IMG/VR virus record: IMGVR_UViG_3300034023_000704
Span: 1-24,322 of that record
Strand: one strand, 5' to 3'
Source of the DNA: a virus
Length of the DNA stretch: 24,322 nt
Under the pieces are notes generated by a model. That model was not told the origin of the DNA. It was given only the letters and a program-made list of their open reading frames with translations, and searched no databases. Position numbers and translations under genes: made by a program. Every line of letters begins with the position of its first letter. The stretch's first letter is position 1. This document shows, piece by piece, positions 14,941 to 20,903 of this stretch.

Positions 14941-14995
14941 GCCACATCAGTACCGGGCGGTCATCCCCGGCAGACGCCCCGAGGGGCGTTTCGGC
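14941..14995 (-). ncRNA. Type II hammerhead ribozyme, copy 2 (core variant)
   Basis: On the minus strand: GCC, GAAA, stem III built from CGCCC/GGGCG with a short loop, GUC, stem I TGCCGGG/CCCGGTA (one G-U pair), then CUGAUGU, GGC. The layout equals copy 1, but the core residue usually written A9 is U. Stem bases co-vary with the other copies. Predicted cleavage is between 14973 and 14972. It lies five bases after the stop of the 15000-15167 gene. Confidence 0.82.
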
Positions 14996-14999
14996 TGTG

Positions 15000-15167
15000 T
15001 TATGCGGACACCTCCTTCCCGAACACTTTTTCGATGATTTGCATCTTTTTCTCCGTGCTCATCTTGTTGAACTGTTTTTCCGTCACGACCCCCTGGGGGT
15101 CGACGTATTCGACCCAGGCCTCGTAGCTCTTAACCTGCTGTTCTGTGTTGCTGTTTTTGCTGCGCAT
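15000..15167 (-). CDS. Small Lys-rich protein
   Basis: This 55-residue protein starts at an ATG after AAGGAGAACAAACA. It reads MRSKNSNTEQQVKSYEAWVEY, then DPQGVVTEKQFNKMSTEKKMQIIEKVFG, probably a helical hairpin. It ends KEVSA like the gene at 11613-11987, and the identity continues through the stop into the hammerhead. Both flanks are ribozymes (twister copy 3 and hammerhead copy 2). Function is unknown. Confidence 0.7.
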   Translation of the reverse strand: MRSKNSNTEQQVKSYEAWVEYVDPQGVVTEKQFNKMSTEKKMQIIEKVFGKEVSA

Positions 15168-15188
15168 TGTTTGTTCTCCTTGCGTTCT

Positions 15189-15255
15189 CCCCTCTGCATT
15201 CTCCGGCTTGGGACGGTCGCCCGGCTCATGCCAGGTCGGCTGCATTAGAGAGGGG
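15189..15255 (-). ncRNA. Twister ribozyme, copy 3
   Basis: Minus-strand segments are CUCUAAUGCAGCCG, hairpin CCUGG/CCGGG (with a U-G pair), GUCCCAAGCCGG and AUGCAGAGGGG. P1 is CUCU/AGAG with further pairs. Expected cleavage is between 15247 and 15246. A GC hairpin at 15252-15265 precedes it, as in the other copies. It sits between the genes at 15272-15601 and 15000-15167. Confidence 0.92.
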
Positions 15256-15271
15256 CCGTAGCCCCCCAGCG

Positions 15272-15601
15272 CTAAAAATCGTTGTTCTCGTCGTCGCTTA
15301 CCCACGACCCGCTGGCGTCGTACCCGCCACCCGCTCGGGTGTGCGTGTACTGCTTGCGGTACCCGCTCTGGGCGGCACCCTTGCTGCTGCCCAAGTTCAC
15401 TTCTTCGGCGACCCGGCGCTTGATGACGCCCAGGTCGAGGTACTTCTGGACCGTCTGCTCGTTGACGATCCAGACTTTGCGCTCGGCGTCCCACTTGCCA
15501 TCAAGCTTGCGCTTGATGAACTCTTTGATTGGAAACGTGTTCCCGGTCAGGACGTTACCGTTAATCCGACAATCGTATTTGCGTTCGAGCACCACTTCCA
15601 T
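15272..15601 (-). CDS. Small protein with a WDxxxKxW-type domain, first gene after promoter
   Basis: This 109-residue protein starts at an ATG after CAGGAGCAGAAAA. The N-terminal 65 residues contain FPIKEFIKRKLDGKWDAERKVWIV. This pattern (helix, then GxWDxxxKxWxV) recurs in small phage and plasmid proteins and resembles HARP or DUF5710-like modules thought to bind nucleic acids. The C-terminal 40 residues are Gly/Ser/Tyr-rich and end acidic (SDDENNDF), reminiscent of the acidic tails of single-stranded-DNA-binding proteins. Function is otherwise unknown. It is the first gene after the promoter at 15647-15684. Confidence 0.65.
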   Translation of the reverse strand: MEVVLERKYDCRINGNVLTGNTFPIKEFIKRKLDGKWDAERKVWIVNEQTVQKYLDLGVIKRRVAEEVNLGSSKGAAQSGYRKQYTHTRAGGGYDASGSWVSDDENNDF

Positions 15602-15621
15602 TTTTCTGCTCCTGTGCGTGT

Positions 15622-15684
15622 GCGGGGCCGCCCCGCTTGCTTGACTGATATACATAGTATAGCAAACTCGGGGCATGATGTCAA
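15622..15684 (-). promoter_or_regulatory. Sigma70 promoter 3 with operator and 5' hairpin
   Basis: On the minus strand a TTGACA -35 box (15679-15684) and a TATACT -10 box (15656-15661) are 17 nt apart. The -10 box lies inside a palindrome (15647-15663, GATATAC/GTATAGC around three bases). The early transcript then forms the hairpin GCGGGG/CCCCGC (15622-15636). An A/T-rich segment upstream of the -35 is shared with promoter 2. Confidence 0.88.
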
Positions 15685-15695
15685 TCTGTCGAACC

Positions 15696-16142
15696 TTAAA
15701 TTTTCGAGCGATTCGCCAGCATTCGCCGGGCGTCGTGCTCGGTGTAGTACGAGCCGTCGGCGTCCACCAGAACCCAGCCGTCGGTGGGGTGATACTCGAT
15801 CGTGTGGCCGGGGAGGTGCTGGCTCAGGGCTCGCACCCTGTGGGGCGGGTTGAGCAGGACCTGCCGAGCGAAGACGGCACCGACGCTCAGCACCACGACA
15901 CCAGCCACGATCACGACGGCGACCAGAGCGTAGGTCAGGGCCAGCCTGGCGGTGGATGCACCCTCGGATGCAATCCACATGCGCGCTTCGGCGTCGATGC
16001 GGGCCCGCTCGGTCAACGCCGTCTCCCGGAGCTGGGTGCGCTCGGTGCGGCCCGCCTCGATCATCTCGACGACGCTGGCGGCCGACGGCAGCATGATGAT
16101 GGCGATACAGACGATGACTGCCAGCAAAATGACTTTGGTCAT
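15696..16142 (-). CDS. Membrane protein with two transmembrane segments
   Basis: This 148-residue protein starts at an ATG overlapping the previous TGA (ATGA). Residues 4-25 and 67-91 are hydrophobic. Between them lies a charged, helical 40-residue segment (RTERTQLRETALTERARIDAEARMW), probably coiled-coil. The C-terminal part carries a small beta motif (TIEYHPTDGWVLVDADGSYYTEHDA). Its last codons (LANRSKI) lie in a stretch shared with promoter 2, so this C-terminus may derive from promoter-cassette duplication. It closes the membrane-protein block. Confidence 0.7.
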   Translation of the reverse strand: MTKVILLAVIVCIAIIMLPSAASVVEMIEAGRTERTQLRETALTERARIDAEARMWIASEGASTARLALTYALVAVVIVAGVVVLSVGAVFARQVLLNPPHRVRALSQHLPGHTIEYHPTDGWVLVDADGSYYTEHDARRMLANRSKI

Positions 16143-16405
16143 TTGCGCCTCCGTGCCCGCTGGGGAGCAGGGAACAGTATCCGCCTCAGCCATCGCCCGA
16201 CATCCGGCATGTCGCCTGGCGGGCACTTGACGATCACGATGATTGCGCCGATGGGGGCCAGCACAACCAGCGTCCATGCCATTGCGCTGCCGGGACCCTC
16301 ACCCAGCAGGGCGGTGGGAATGCCTGTCAGCTCGTCGTATCTGGCCGCCGCCAGACATACCCCCGAGATTGTTGCCATCAATCCTGCGTATCCGATCCAC
16401 GTCAT
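16139..16405 (-). CDS. Small membrane protein
   Basis: This 88-residue protein has two hydrophobic segments (about 4-21 and 42-60) and a strongly basic C-terminus (RWLRRILFPAPQRARRRK) that should lie in the cytoplasm. It starts at an ATG after GAGAGGGGAGCAAA, in a purine-rich leader with repeated GGAG-like sites. The stop overlaps the next start (ATGA). Function is unknown. The size and two-segment topology are holin-like, but the setting is an early operon without lysis genes. Confidence 0.65.
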   Translation of the reverse strand: MTWIGYAGLMATISGVCLAAARYDELTGIPTALLGEGPGSAMAWTLVVLAPIGAIIVIVKCPPGDMPDVGRWLRRILFPAPQRARRRK

Positions 16406-16454
16406 TTTGCTCCCCTCTCCTACTACCCTCTCCTACCCTGATGTGTGCCAGTTT

Positions 16455-16522
16455 CTAGTCCCACCTCTGGACTAGGTTAGTTAGTCAGTTGACTGACTGA
16501 TAGTCTCAGTCATAGTCAGTCA
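16455..16522 (-). ncRNA. Unrecognised structured intergenic element
   Basis: The 122-nt gap between genes holds two perfect hairpins: CTAGTCC/GGACTAG (16455-16475, 7-nt loop) and TGACTGACT/AGTCAGTCA (16490-16522, 15-nt loop). Repeated TGACT words lie between and within them. No hammerhead or twister core is present and no U-tract follows. It could be an RNA processing site, an mRNA leader structure or a repeated protein-binding site in DNA. Confidence 0.5.
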
Positions 16523-16527
16523 GCCGA

Positions 16528-17262
16528 CTAGACATTTTGACCGCAATATCGGGTCAGGTGGCTCAGCGCTGCCGCCTGATCCGTGACGTTCAAAACCGTT
16601 GCCCGCCCCTCCGTGCGCCAGATGCCGCTCTCGGTCACCAGCTGGTGTGCAGCTCGCCAGCGTCCCTGTGGCCAGCCATGCTCGCTCCCCATAAAGTCCT
16701 TGGCAAACCGCTGCCCCGTGGTTGCCAACTTGACCAGCATGCGCGCGTCCTCGTAGACGTTGTCGCCTGCAAATTCTTCCGCCGGCCGCTCCGGCGCAAC
16801 GTAGCTGGGTGTCGCCGATTGGTGCGCACGGTGCAACAGCATCGTCGCTTTCTGCTCAGCCTCCTGCGCCCGGGCGAGCTGCGCCGCCAATTGCGCAATT
16901 TGAGTCTCAGCCTCTTCCAACTCGGCTTCCGCCTGCTCGGCAATCTCACGCAGGTGCATCATCTCCCCGGCCTGCTCTCGCTCGTCGAGCGAGGTGCGCC
17001 ACATCATCAGCAGGCCAAACGAGATGCCGCCGAGCGTGACGGCCAGCACCAACCAGATCAGGATGTCGCCGGGCCAGGGCGATGCAACGATGTGCAACAG
17101 GTGCCCCAAGATTTGCGCAGCAACACGCACGCAGATGACGCCCACGGTGACCCCGATCCACATGCCGAAATTATCCTGCCATGTGGCCGTGACCTGCGCA
17201 CGCGTTGGCACCGACCGCGGGGGGGCGGGCGGTGCAACGGCCGGGATAAAGTTACTCGCCAA
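16528..17262 (-). CDS. Membrane-anchored coiled-coil protein with a winged-helix-like end
   Basis: No ATG with a ribosome-binding site exists. The frame is open upstream and a TTG at 17262 overlaps the preceding gene's stop, giving 244 residues, so the start is uncertain. It has a Pro-rich N-terminus, transmembrane segments at about 34-60 and 66-87, and an Ala/Glu/Gln coiled coil at 92-145. A C-terminal domain at 163-240 (ARMLVKLATTG, RWRAAHQLVTESGIWRTEG, VLNVTDQAAALSHL) has a winged-helix-like pattern. The same order, membrane anchor then coiled coil then DNA-binding end, occurs in phi29 p16.7, which tethers replicating DNA to the membrane. That parallel is architectural only. Confidence 0.65.
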   Translation of the reverse strand: MASNFIPAVAPPAPPRSVPTRAQVTATWQDNFGMWIGVTVGVICVRVAAQILGHLLHIVASPWPGDILIWLVLAVTLGGISFGLLMMWRTSLDEREQAGEMMHLREIAEQAEAELEEAETQIAQLAAQLARAQEAEQKATMLLHRAHQSATPSYVAPERPAEEFAGDNVYEDARMLVKLATTGQRFAKDFMGSEHGWPQGRWRAAHQLVTESGIWRTEGRATVLNVTDQAAALSHLTRYCGQNV

Positions 17263-17347
17263 ACGGCACCGTCCAGATTGCGACAACCATTGCAACTGCG
17301 GTCACGGTGCCGACGACCGCTGCAATCCACTCCAGTGCATCGATCAT
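17252..17347 (-). CDS. 31-residue single-pass membrane protein
   Basis: This short frame starts at an ATG after AGGAGGCAGC, overlapping the previous TGA (ATGA). It reads MIDALEWIAAVVGTVTAVAMVVAIWTVPFGE, one hydrophobic helix flanked by acidic ends. The stop overlaps the start of the next gene. The strong ribosome-binding site and double overlap support expression. It may be a small partner of the two larger membrane proteins on either side. Confidence 0.65.
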   Translation of the reverse strand: MIDALEWIAAVVGTVTAVAMVVAIWTVPFGE

Positions 17348-18006
17348 GCTGCCTCCTGTGCACGACGCACCCAGCTGCGCACGGTTGACGGATTTGCACC
17401 GAGCGCATCGACAATCTGCGCAACGCTCATGCCCTCTGCGTGCATCTGCAACGCATGCGTGCGCACGTCGATGGTCGGCGGTGCAACATCGACCGGCTCA
17501 GCAACCTGCACCGGCTGCACGCGTGCACGTGTGCGCTGCACAGGTTCATCGTGCGCAACCGGCTCAGCCGGCGGGGCGGATAGCGCTGCAACCGGCTCTT
17601 GCGTCGACTCGTGCGTCGGCTCGTGCGCTGCATCCACAATCAGGTGGCTGTAGAGTGCAATCGCAAAAGGCAACGCAACGCTGATGAGCCAGGCCGGCGC
17701 CGCATCGATGGTAAGCAGATTTACATCGTGCAGAGCGTAGTAGGCCAGATTGATGCAGATGCTGGCCACGGCGAATACGTAACTCTCGATGTTCCGCCGC
17801 TGCACGACAAACAGCAACACTGCCAGCTCCAGCGCAATTGCATAACTGTAGCTGTGCAGCGTTGCGCCCAGTCCTTCCCCGCCGACGGCCAGGCGGAACA
17901 CGTCCGCTGCGTGCGGCAGCTGCGCAACCAGTGCGATCACCAGCACTGCCAGCGTTGCAACGGGGGAGCGCAGAAACGAGATTGCGCGAGTGCCAGGATT
18001 ATGCAC
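17344..18006 (-). CDS. Four-helix membrane protein with cytoplasmic helix-turn-helix
   Basis: This 220-residue protein starts at a GTG after GGGAGGCGAGC, overlapping the preceding stop by eight bases. Hydrophobic segments lie at about 15-33, 50-68, 75-92 and 103-124. A Pro/Ala/Glu/Val linker (127-170) leads to HALQMHAEGMSVAQIVDALGANPSTVRSWVRRAQ, a helix-turn-helix of the resolvase/HTH_23 type with the recognition helix NPSTVRSWVRR. A membrane protein with an own DNA-binding tail is unusual in a phage. It could sense the membrane, anchor DNA or regulate locally. The combination is seen directly and the purpose is inferred. Confidence 0.75.
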   Translation of the reverse strand: MHNPGTRAISFLRSPVATLAVLVIALVAQLPHAADVFRLAVGGEGLGATLHSYSYAIALELAVLLFVVQRRNIESYVFAVASICINLAYYALHDVNLLTIDAAPAWLISVALPFAIALYSHLIVDAAHEPTHESTQEPVAALSAPPAEPVAHDEPVQRTRARVQPVQVAEPVDVAPPTIDVRTHALQMHAEGMSVAQIVDALGANPSTVRSWVRRAQEAA

Positions 18007-18229
18007 GCTCGCCTCCCTTAGTCTCAAGTGCGGCGAGCACCTGGGAGAACAGTTGCACCATCTCCGTGCGCAACTGACGCACCTCGGCCAGTGCATCCGA
18101 CGCTGGCGGGTTGGCCTGTTGCATGTCAAACTGCCGTTGCAGGTTCAACATATGCATTTTGTACCAATCCGCCTCAGCTTTCATTTCTTTCAATTGTCTG
18201 TTCAGCTCTGCGATGTGTTCGTCAGTCAT
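17999..18229 (-). CDS. Coiled-coil protein, copy 2
   Basis: This 76-residue protein starts MTDEHIAELNRQLKEMKAEADWYKMHMLNLQRQFDM with clear heptads, then a Pro-containing break and a second helix (LAEVRQLRTEMVQLFSQVLAALE). It starts inside the previous gene's end (ATGACTGA). Like its upstream neighbour it begins MTDE, so the two may be diverged relatives or partners. It sits among membrane proteins and has no membrane segment itself, suggesting a soluble adaptor. Confidence 0.7.
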   Translation of the reverse strand: MTDEHIAELNRQLKEMKAEADWYKMHMLNLQRQFDMQQANPPASDALAEVRQLRTEMVQLFSQVLAALETKGGERA

Positions 18230-18584
18230 TTCCGTGCTCCCGTGTGTTGTACATGCGCCATAGTTTTACAAAATTTGCCCGCAACGCATCGATGGTGCGC
18301 TGCGCCTGTACGAGCTCGATGCGTGTGCGCTCGGCTCGTGCCCGCTCCACCTCCGTGCGTTGCGTCTGCGCCTGCACCTGAGCGTGAAGCATGCTGTTTT
18401 CGTCCACCGCATTTTGGTTGCTCGCGCGCAACACATTGATGCGTGCGTTCAGGCGTTCGATCTCTGCACGCAGCGCCTCAACTGGTTGCACGGCCAGGCT
18501 CGGGCTGAGCGCAGGTGCATTGTGCAGTGCATCAATCTCGCTGCGCACGATTTCTCGTATCGCGTTCAACATTTCGTCCGTCAT
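18222..18584 (-). CDS. Coiled-coil protein, copy 1
   Basis: This 120-residue protein starts at an ATG after GAGAGGAATGC. It begins MTDEMLNAIREIVRSEIDAL, then from about residue 35 to 105 it is a long coiled coil (ALRAEIERLNARINVLRASNQN, HAQVQAQTQRTEVERARAERTRIELV). No enzymatic motif was found. Its leader is the structured 133-nt gap. Coupled downstream to another coiled-coil gene and two membrane/DNA-binding genes, it may help assemble them. Confidence 0.7.
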   Translation of the reverse strand: MTDEMLNAIREIVRSEIDALHNAPALSPSLAVQPVEALRAEIERLNARINVLRASNQNAVDENSMLHAQVQAQTQRTEVERARAERTRIELVQAQRTIDALRANFVKLWRMYNTREHGND

Positions 18585-18616
18585 GCATTCCTCTCAATCG
18601 GTTAAAGTGACGGCTT

Positions 18617-18703
18617 CCCGGGAGTATGTGCGCAACACCTCCCGGGCATTGACTCGGCTCTACTGTCGGCACAAGAGTATGCCGTGCGCACTAACTGTGC
18701 CGA
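18617..18703 (-). ncRNA. Unrecognised structured intergenic element with possible kissing loops
   Basis: The gap 18585-18717 contains two perfect 8-bp hairpins, TCGGCACA/TGTGCCGA (18666-18703) and CCCGGGAG/CTCCCGGG (18617-18646). Their loops carry GTGCGCAC and TTGCGCAC, which can pair with each other. CTCGGC at the first hairpin can alternatively pair with GCCGAG between the hairpins, so two exclusive folds exist. No known ribozyme core was recognised. It may be a leader structure, a switch or an unknown RNA class. Confidence 0.5.
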
Positions 18704-18717
18704 GCGCCAGATGATTG

Positions 18718-18813
18718 TTATGGTACAGGTACGGTCGACATCATGCCGGCGAGCGCCAGGACGATGATGACGATTGTGCTGGCGATCAGCGAAAAGCAGC
18801 TGAATTTATCCAC
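18718..18813 (-). CDS. 31-residue single-pass membrane protein
   Basis: It starts with GTG after GAGGGGGTGCGCC, overlapping the previous stop. The peptide DKFSCFSLIASTIVIIVLALAGMMSTVPVP has one hydrophobic helix with a Cys just before it. The overlap and the ribosome-binding site support expression. Function is unknown. It is one of three tiny membrane proteins in this block. Confidence 0.62.
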   Translation of the reverse strand: MDKFSCFSLIASTIVIIVLALAGMMSTVPVP

Positions 18814-18985
18814 GGCGCACCCCCTCGTATCGCTCCCGGCTGTGGCATGCGCAGGTTGCATCGTTGCAAATGTGCAACGTGTGGCGCACGTCGCTGTTGC
18901 AGCAGCACGGTTGCGATCGTGGGCACTCGCTGCGGCACCGCTCGCTGTCACGGCGAGTTGGCTCCGGCATGATAATCGCCTTCAT
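18806..18985 (-). CDS. Small cysteine-rich protein
   Basis: This 59-residue protein starts at an ATG after GGAGGGGCGT. It carries nine Cys and several His in a compact middle (CRSEC, PCCCN, HTLHIC, CACH), a density typical of small zinc-binding folds. An Arg-rich start and end suggest nucleic-acid or protein contact. No named zinc-ribbon pattern fits exactly. It overlaps the next gene by eight bases. Since the surrounding DNA is rich in TGC, part of the Cys content may reflect composition, but the ribosome-binding site and overlap favour a real gene. Confidence 0.55.
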   Translation of the reverse strand: MKAIIMPEPTRRDSERCRSECPRSQPCCCNSDVRHTLHICNDATCACHSRERYEGVRRG

Positions 18986-19025
18986 ACGCCCCTCCGTGTC
19001 GGGGGCTTGATTCCTGAGCCGCCCA

Positions 19026-19136
19026 TTACAGACCCCCTTCCGCCATCATGCCGACGGCCAGCAGTCCAACGACCCCGACGATGCCCAGAATAATCATCAC
19101 GTAGAACAAACCCGAATAGCCGTTACCCTCGTCCAT
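19026..19136 (-). CDS. 36-residue single-pass membrane protein
   Basis: It starts at an ATG after AGGAGGGCAAC, nine bases downstream of the preceding stop. The sequence opens MDEGNGYSG and continues as one hydrophobic helix (LFYVMIILGIVGVVGLLAV) to GMMAEGGL. A further ATG overlaps its stop (TAATG) and would encode a 13-residue leader-like peptide before the Cys-rich gene. Function is unknown. Confidence 0.65.
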   Translation of the reverse strand: MDEGNGYSGLFYVMIILGIVGVVGLLAVGMMAEGGL

Positions 19137-19145
19137 GTTGCCCTC

Positions 19146-19538
19146 CTATTTGTTGGCGGTGATCCGCACCGTTCCAGCGCGGTAAGTTTCTTTGCGAAAA
19201 TTGACAAACCGTTCTGCCAAAGCAGGGTCATCTCGGTACAGGATGTCCAGCGCTTTGGTGTCCCATGACACGGTGGGCGTCGGCTCGGTGACCGTGACCC
19301 GGCCGGCCGCTGTTGCCAGCGACGCCACCCCGATCCGTTCCATCGCCGCAACGATGGCGGTTTTGAGCTCGTCTTGCTCTGCGCCCAGGCGCTTGATTTC
19401 AGCGGCCAGGGACAGGTATCTCGCGATATGCTGCTCGACAGTTGTTTCGGCTGTCGGTTCAACTGTCTCCTCGGTCGTAGCGTGTTCCATGCGTGCCCAG
19501 GCTTCCAACGCGGGTTTGAGGTTTTCGTAAATCTCCAT
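19146..19538 (-). CDS. Recombination-module accessory protein (coiled-coil, RecT-associated type)
   Basis: This 130-residue protein is read from the ATG at 19538, about six bases after AGGAG; another ATG at 19562 lacks such a site. A helical stretch (HIARYLSLAAEIKRLGAEQDELKTAIVAAMERIG) is followed by a beta segment (GRVTVTEPTPTVSWDTKALDIL) and an end RAGTVRITANK. This plan (coiled coil, short strand pair around conserved DTKxL, SVRI-like end) is common in small phage proteins found next to RecT or Gam-type genes. The role is probably in recombination or nuclease control, inferred from layout and neighbour. Confidence 0.65.
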   Translation of the reverse strand: MEIYENLKPALEAWARMEHATTEETVEPTAETTVEQHIARYLSLAAEIKRLGAEQDELKTAIVAAMERIGVASLATAAGRVTVTEPTPTVSWDTKALDILYRDDPALAERFVNFRKETYRAGTVRITANK

Positions 19539-19582
19539 GCATCTCTCCTGCGCGTGTACCATGCGCGCCCCGGTGTGGGTGG

Positions 19583-20479
19583 TTAGTGCGACAGCTCGGT
19601 AGCTGTCGCCATGTCGATGTTGGCCGCAGCGAGTTTGGCCATTTGCTCAGCGTGGAATGCACTGAGCGCTTGGATTTTGTTCCCGGCGGTTAACTTGCCG
19701 AACCGGGTGGTGACCAGCCGCTGGAACGATGATCGAGCGGTTTCGATGTCCGTTGACGCACCGATATTGACAGCCCACTCGTATGCGTCTCGGGGTCCCT
19801 CCCAAAACGACACCTCGGCTGGCACATCGGACATGTCGACAGGCTCAGCCGGGGCAGAGGCTGGTGCAGAGGCTGGTGCAGAGGTTGGTGCAGAGGTTGG
19901 TGCAGAGGTTGGTGCCGATGCCAGCGGCTTGGTGGCGGCTGGCAGCTCGATGACGTTGCCTTCGCCATCGACCACGGCCCCCAGCTCCTCGGGCACGTAG
20001 ACGGCGTTGCCCGAGAACAAATCCGGGCAGTACCAGCGGGCAGCGTTGCTGTTTGCCCGAGCAAACAGCATGTTGCGGGGGAACGCTTGCATGTTTTTCG
20101 TGCCCGCTGCTCGGGCGTCGGCAGCGGTAAAACGAGATTTTCCGATCAATTCGAGCTTGCCGTTGATGCGCTCAAAAATCTCAATCTCGCACGCCTCGTT
20201 GGAGAGCTCCAGCACCCGGTAGTCGTATTTTGGGGACGCTTTGATCGCCGCGGCGATCAGGTTTGCGCTTATCGCCGGCCGGCCGTTGATGATATGAATC
20301 CCCTGCACCGCAGCGAACGGGCCGATGCCCAGCTCACGGCCGGCCATAATTTTTGTGGCCACCTGGGCGATGGCCTGCTCGCTTATCCCCTTGGCGTCGA
20401 AATAACCCGACGCCGCCAGCAAACGTGCGATCCCCGTGAGTTCGGCCAGGTCGTTCTGGCGGGGCATGATGTCGTTCAT
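19583..20479 (-). CDS. RecT-like single-strand annealing protein
   Basis: This 298-residue protein starts at an ATG overlapping the previous TGA, after GGGAGGCACA. The N-terminal 180 residues contain the block MAGRELGIGPFAAVQGIHIINGRPAISANLIAAAIKAS, then FTAADARAAGTKNMQAFPRNMLFARANSNAARWYCPDLF and YVPEELGAVVDGEGNV, shared by phage proteins that are sometimes annotated as RecT-type recombinases. A Ser/Ala/Pro linker from 12-nt repeats follows. A C-terminal 75-residue helical region (DAYEWAVNIGAS to the end) may bind a partner. The activity, annealing single strands during replication and recombination, is inferred from family. Confidence 0.72.
   Translation of the reverse strand: MNDIMPRQNDLAELTGIARLLAASGYFDAKGISEQAIAQVATKIMAGRELGIGPFAAVQGIHIINGRPAISANLIAAAIKASPKYDYRVLELSNEACEIEIFERINGKLELIGKSRFTAADARAAGTKNMQAFPRNMLFARANSNAARWYCPDLFSGNAVYVPEELGAVVDGEGNVIELPAATKPLASAPTSAPTSAPTSAPASAPASAPAEPVDMSDVPAEVSFWEGPRDAYEWAVNIGASTDIETARSSFQRLVTTRFGKLTAGNKIQALSAFHAEQMAKLAAANIDMATATELSH
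19851..19922. repeat. 12-nt tandem repeat inside the RecT-like gene
   Basis: Six imperfect units of GGTGCAGAGGYT (plus strand) encode on the minus strand a run of Ser-Ala-Pro with an alternating Ala/Thr. This is the flexible linker between the two domains. Three adjacent units are identical, so recent unit gain or loss is likely and linker length may vary between relatives. Confidence 0.9.
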
Positions 20480-20682
20480 TGTGCCTCCCTTTGGATTACA
20501 TAGGCCGCAGCCCGATTGTCCTTCGAAAATGCAGCCCGGTCAGCGGCCCGAGCCGTCATCCGCCACCCCCTGGACTGGCGGAGGCGAACCGCCATGTCCA
20601 GGGCCGTCATGCACTGGTCAAGGTTGCCGGACAGTACTGGGTACTGCCGATCTCCCTCGACCAGCCATAGAGTGCATTTCAC
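20476..20682 (-). CDS. Small unknown protein
   Basis: This 68-residue protein starts with GTG overlapping the previous TGA (GTGA); an out-of-frame ATG nearby is ignored. It reads VKCTLWLVEGDRQYPVLSGNLDQCMTALDMAVRLRQSRGWRMTARAAD, a strand-helix-strand pattern with a basic region, and ends just into the RecT-like start (ATGA). The tight coupling to the RecT-like gene suggests a role in the same recombination or replication module. Confidence 0.65.
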   Translation of the reverse strand: MKCTLWLVEGDRQYPVLSGNLDQCMTALDMAVRLRQSRGWRMTARAADRAAFSKDNRAAAYVIQREAQ

Positions 20683-20903
20683 TGCCCCGCCTCCTCTGCG
20701 GCGTACCACTCCCGCCGCAGGATTTCCCGGGCCCGCTTGGCCTCCTGCCGGTACCCCTGCTGTTGAGCAGCGGTGCGGCAGTACTGCATGCTGTCGCCCT
20801 GGCCGTACAGGGCCGCCCCGATCTCCTCGTCGGAGATGTGGGCCACAAAATTTTTGCTGGCTGCGTTTTCGGCGATTTTCCGCAGCCGTTCGACGGAATT
20901 CAC
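20679..20903 (-). CDS. Small helical protein
   Basis: Two in-frame GTGs exist. The one at 20903 has a five-base spacing to GGAG and overlaps the previous TGA, while the one at 20909 lies within the ribosome-binding site. The 74-residue product (NSVERLRKIAENAASKNFVAHISDEEIGAALYGQGD, then a charged helix) is entirely helical and soluble. No family is recognised. Its place in a chain of overlapping genes suggests equal expression with its neighbours. Confidence 0.65.
   Translation of the reverse strand: MNSVERLRKIAENAASKNFVAHISDEEIGAALYGQGDSMQYCRTAAQQQGYRQEAKRAREILRREWYAAEEAGQ

Noticed and set aside
18651-18695. Short frame MPGRCC-like and possible weak promoter in the gap 18585-18717
   Set aside because: No ribosome-binding site, and the -35/-10 matches are poor.
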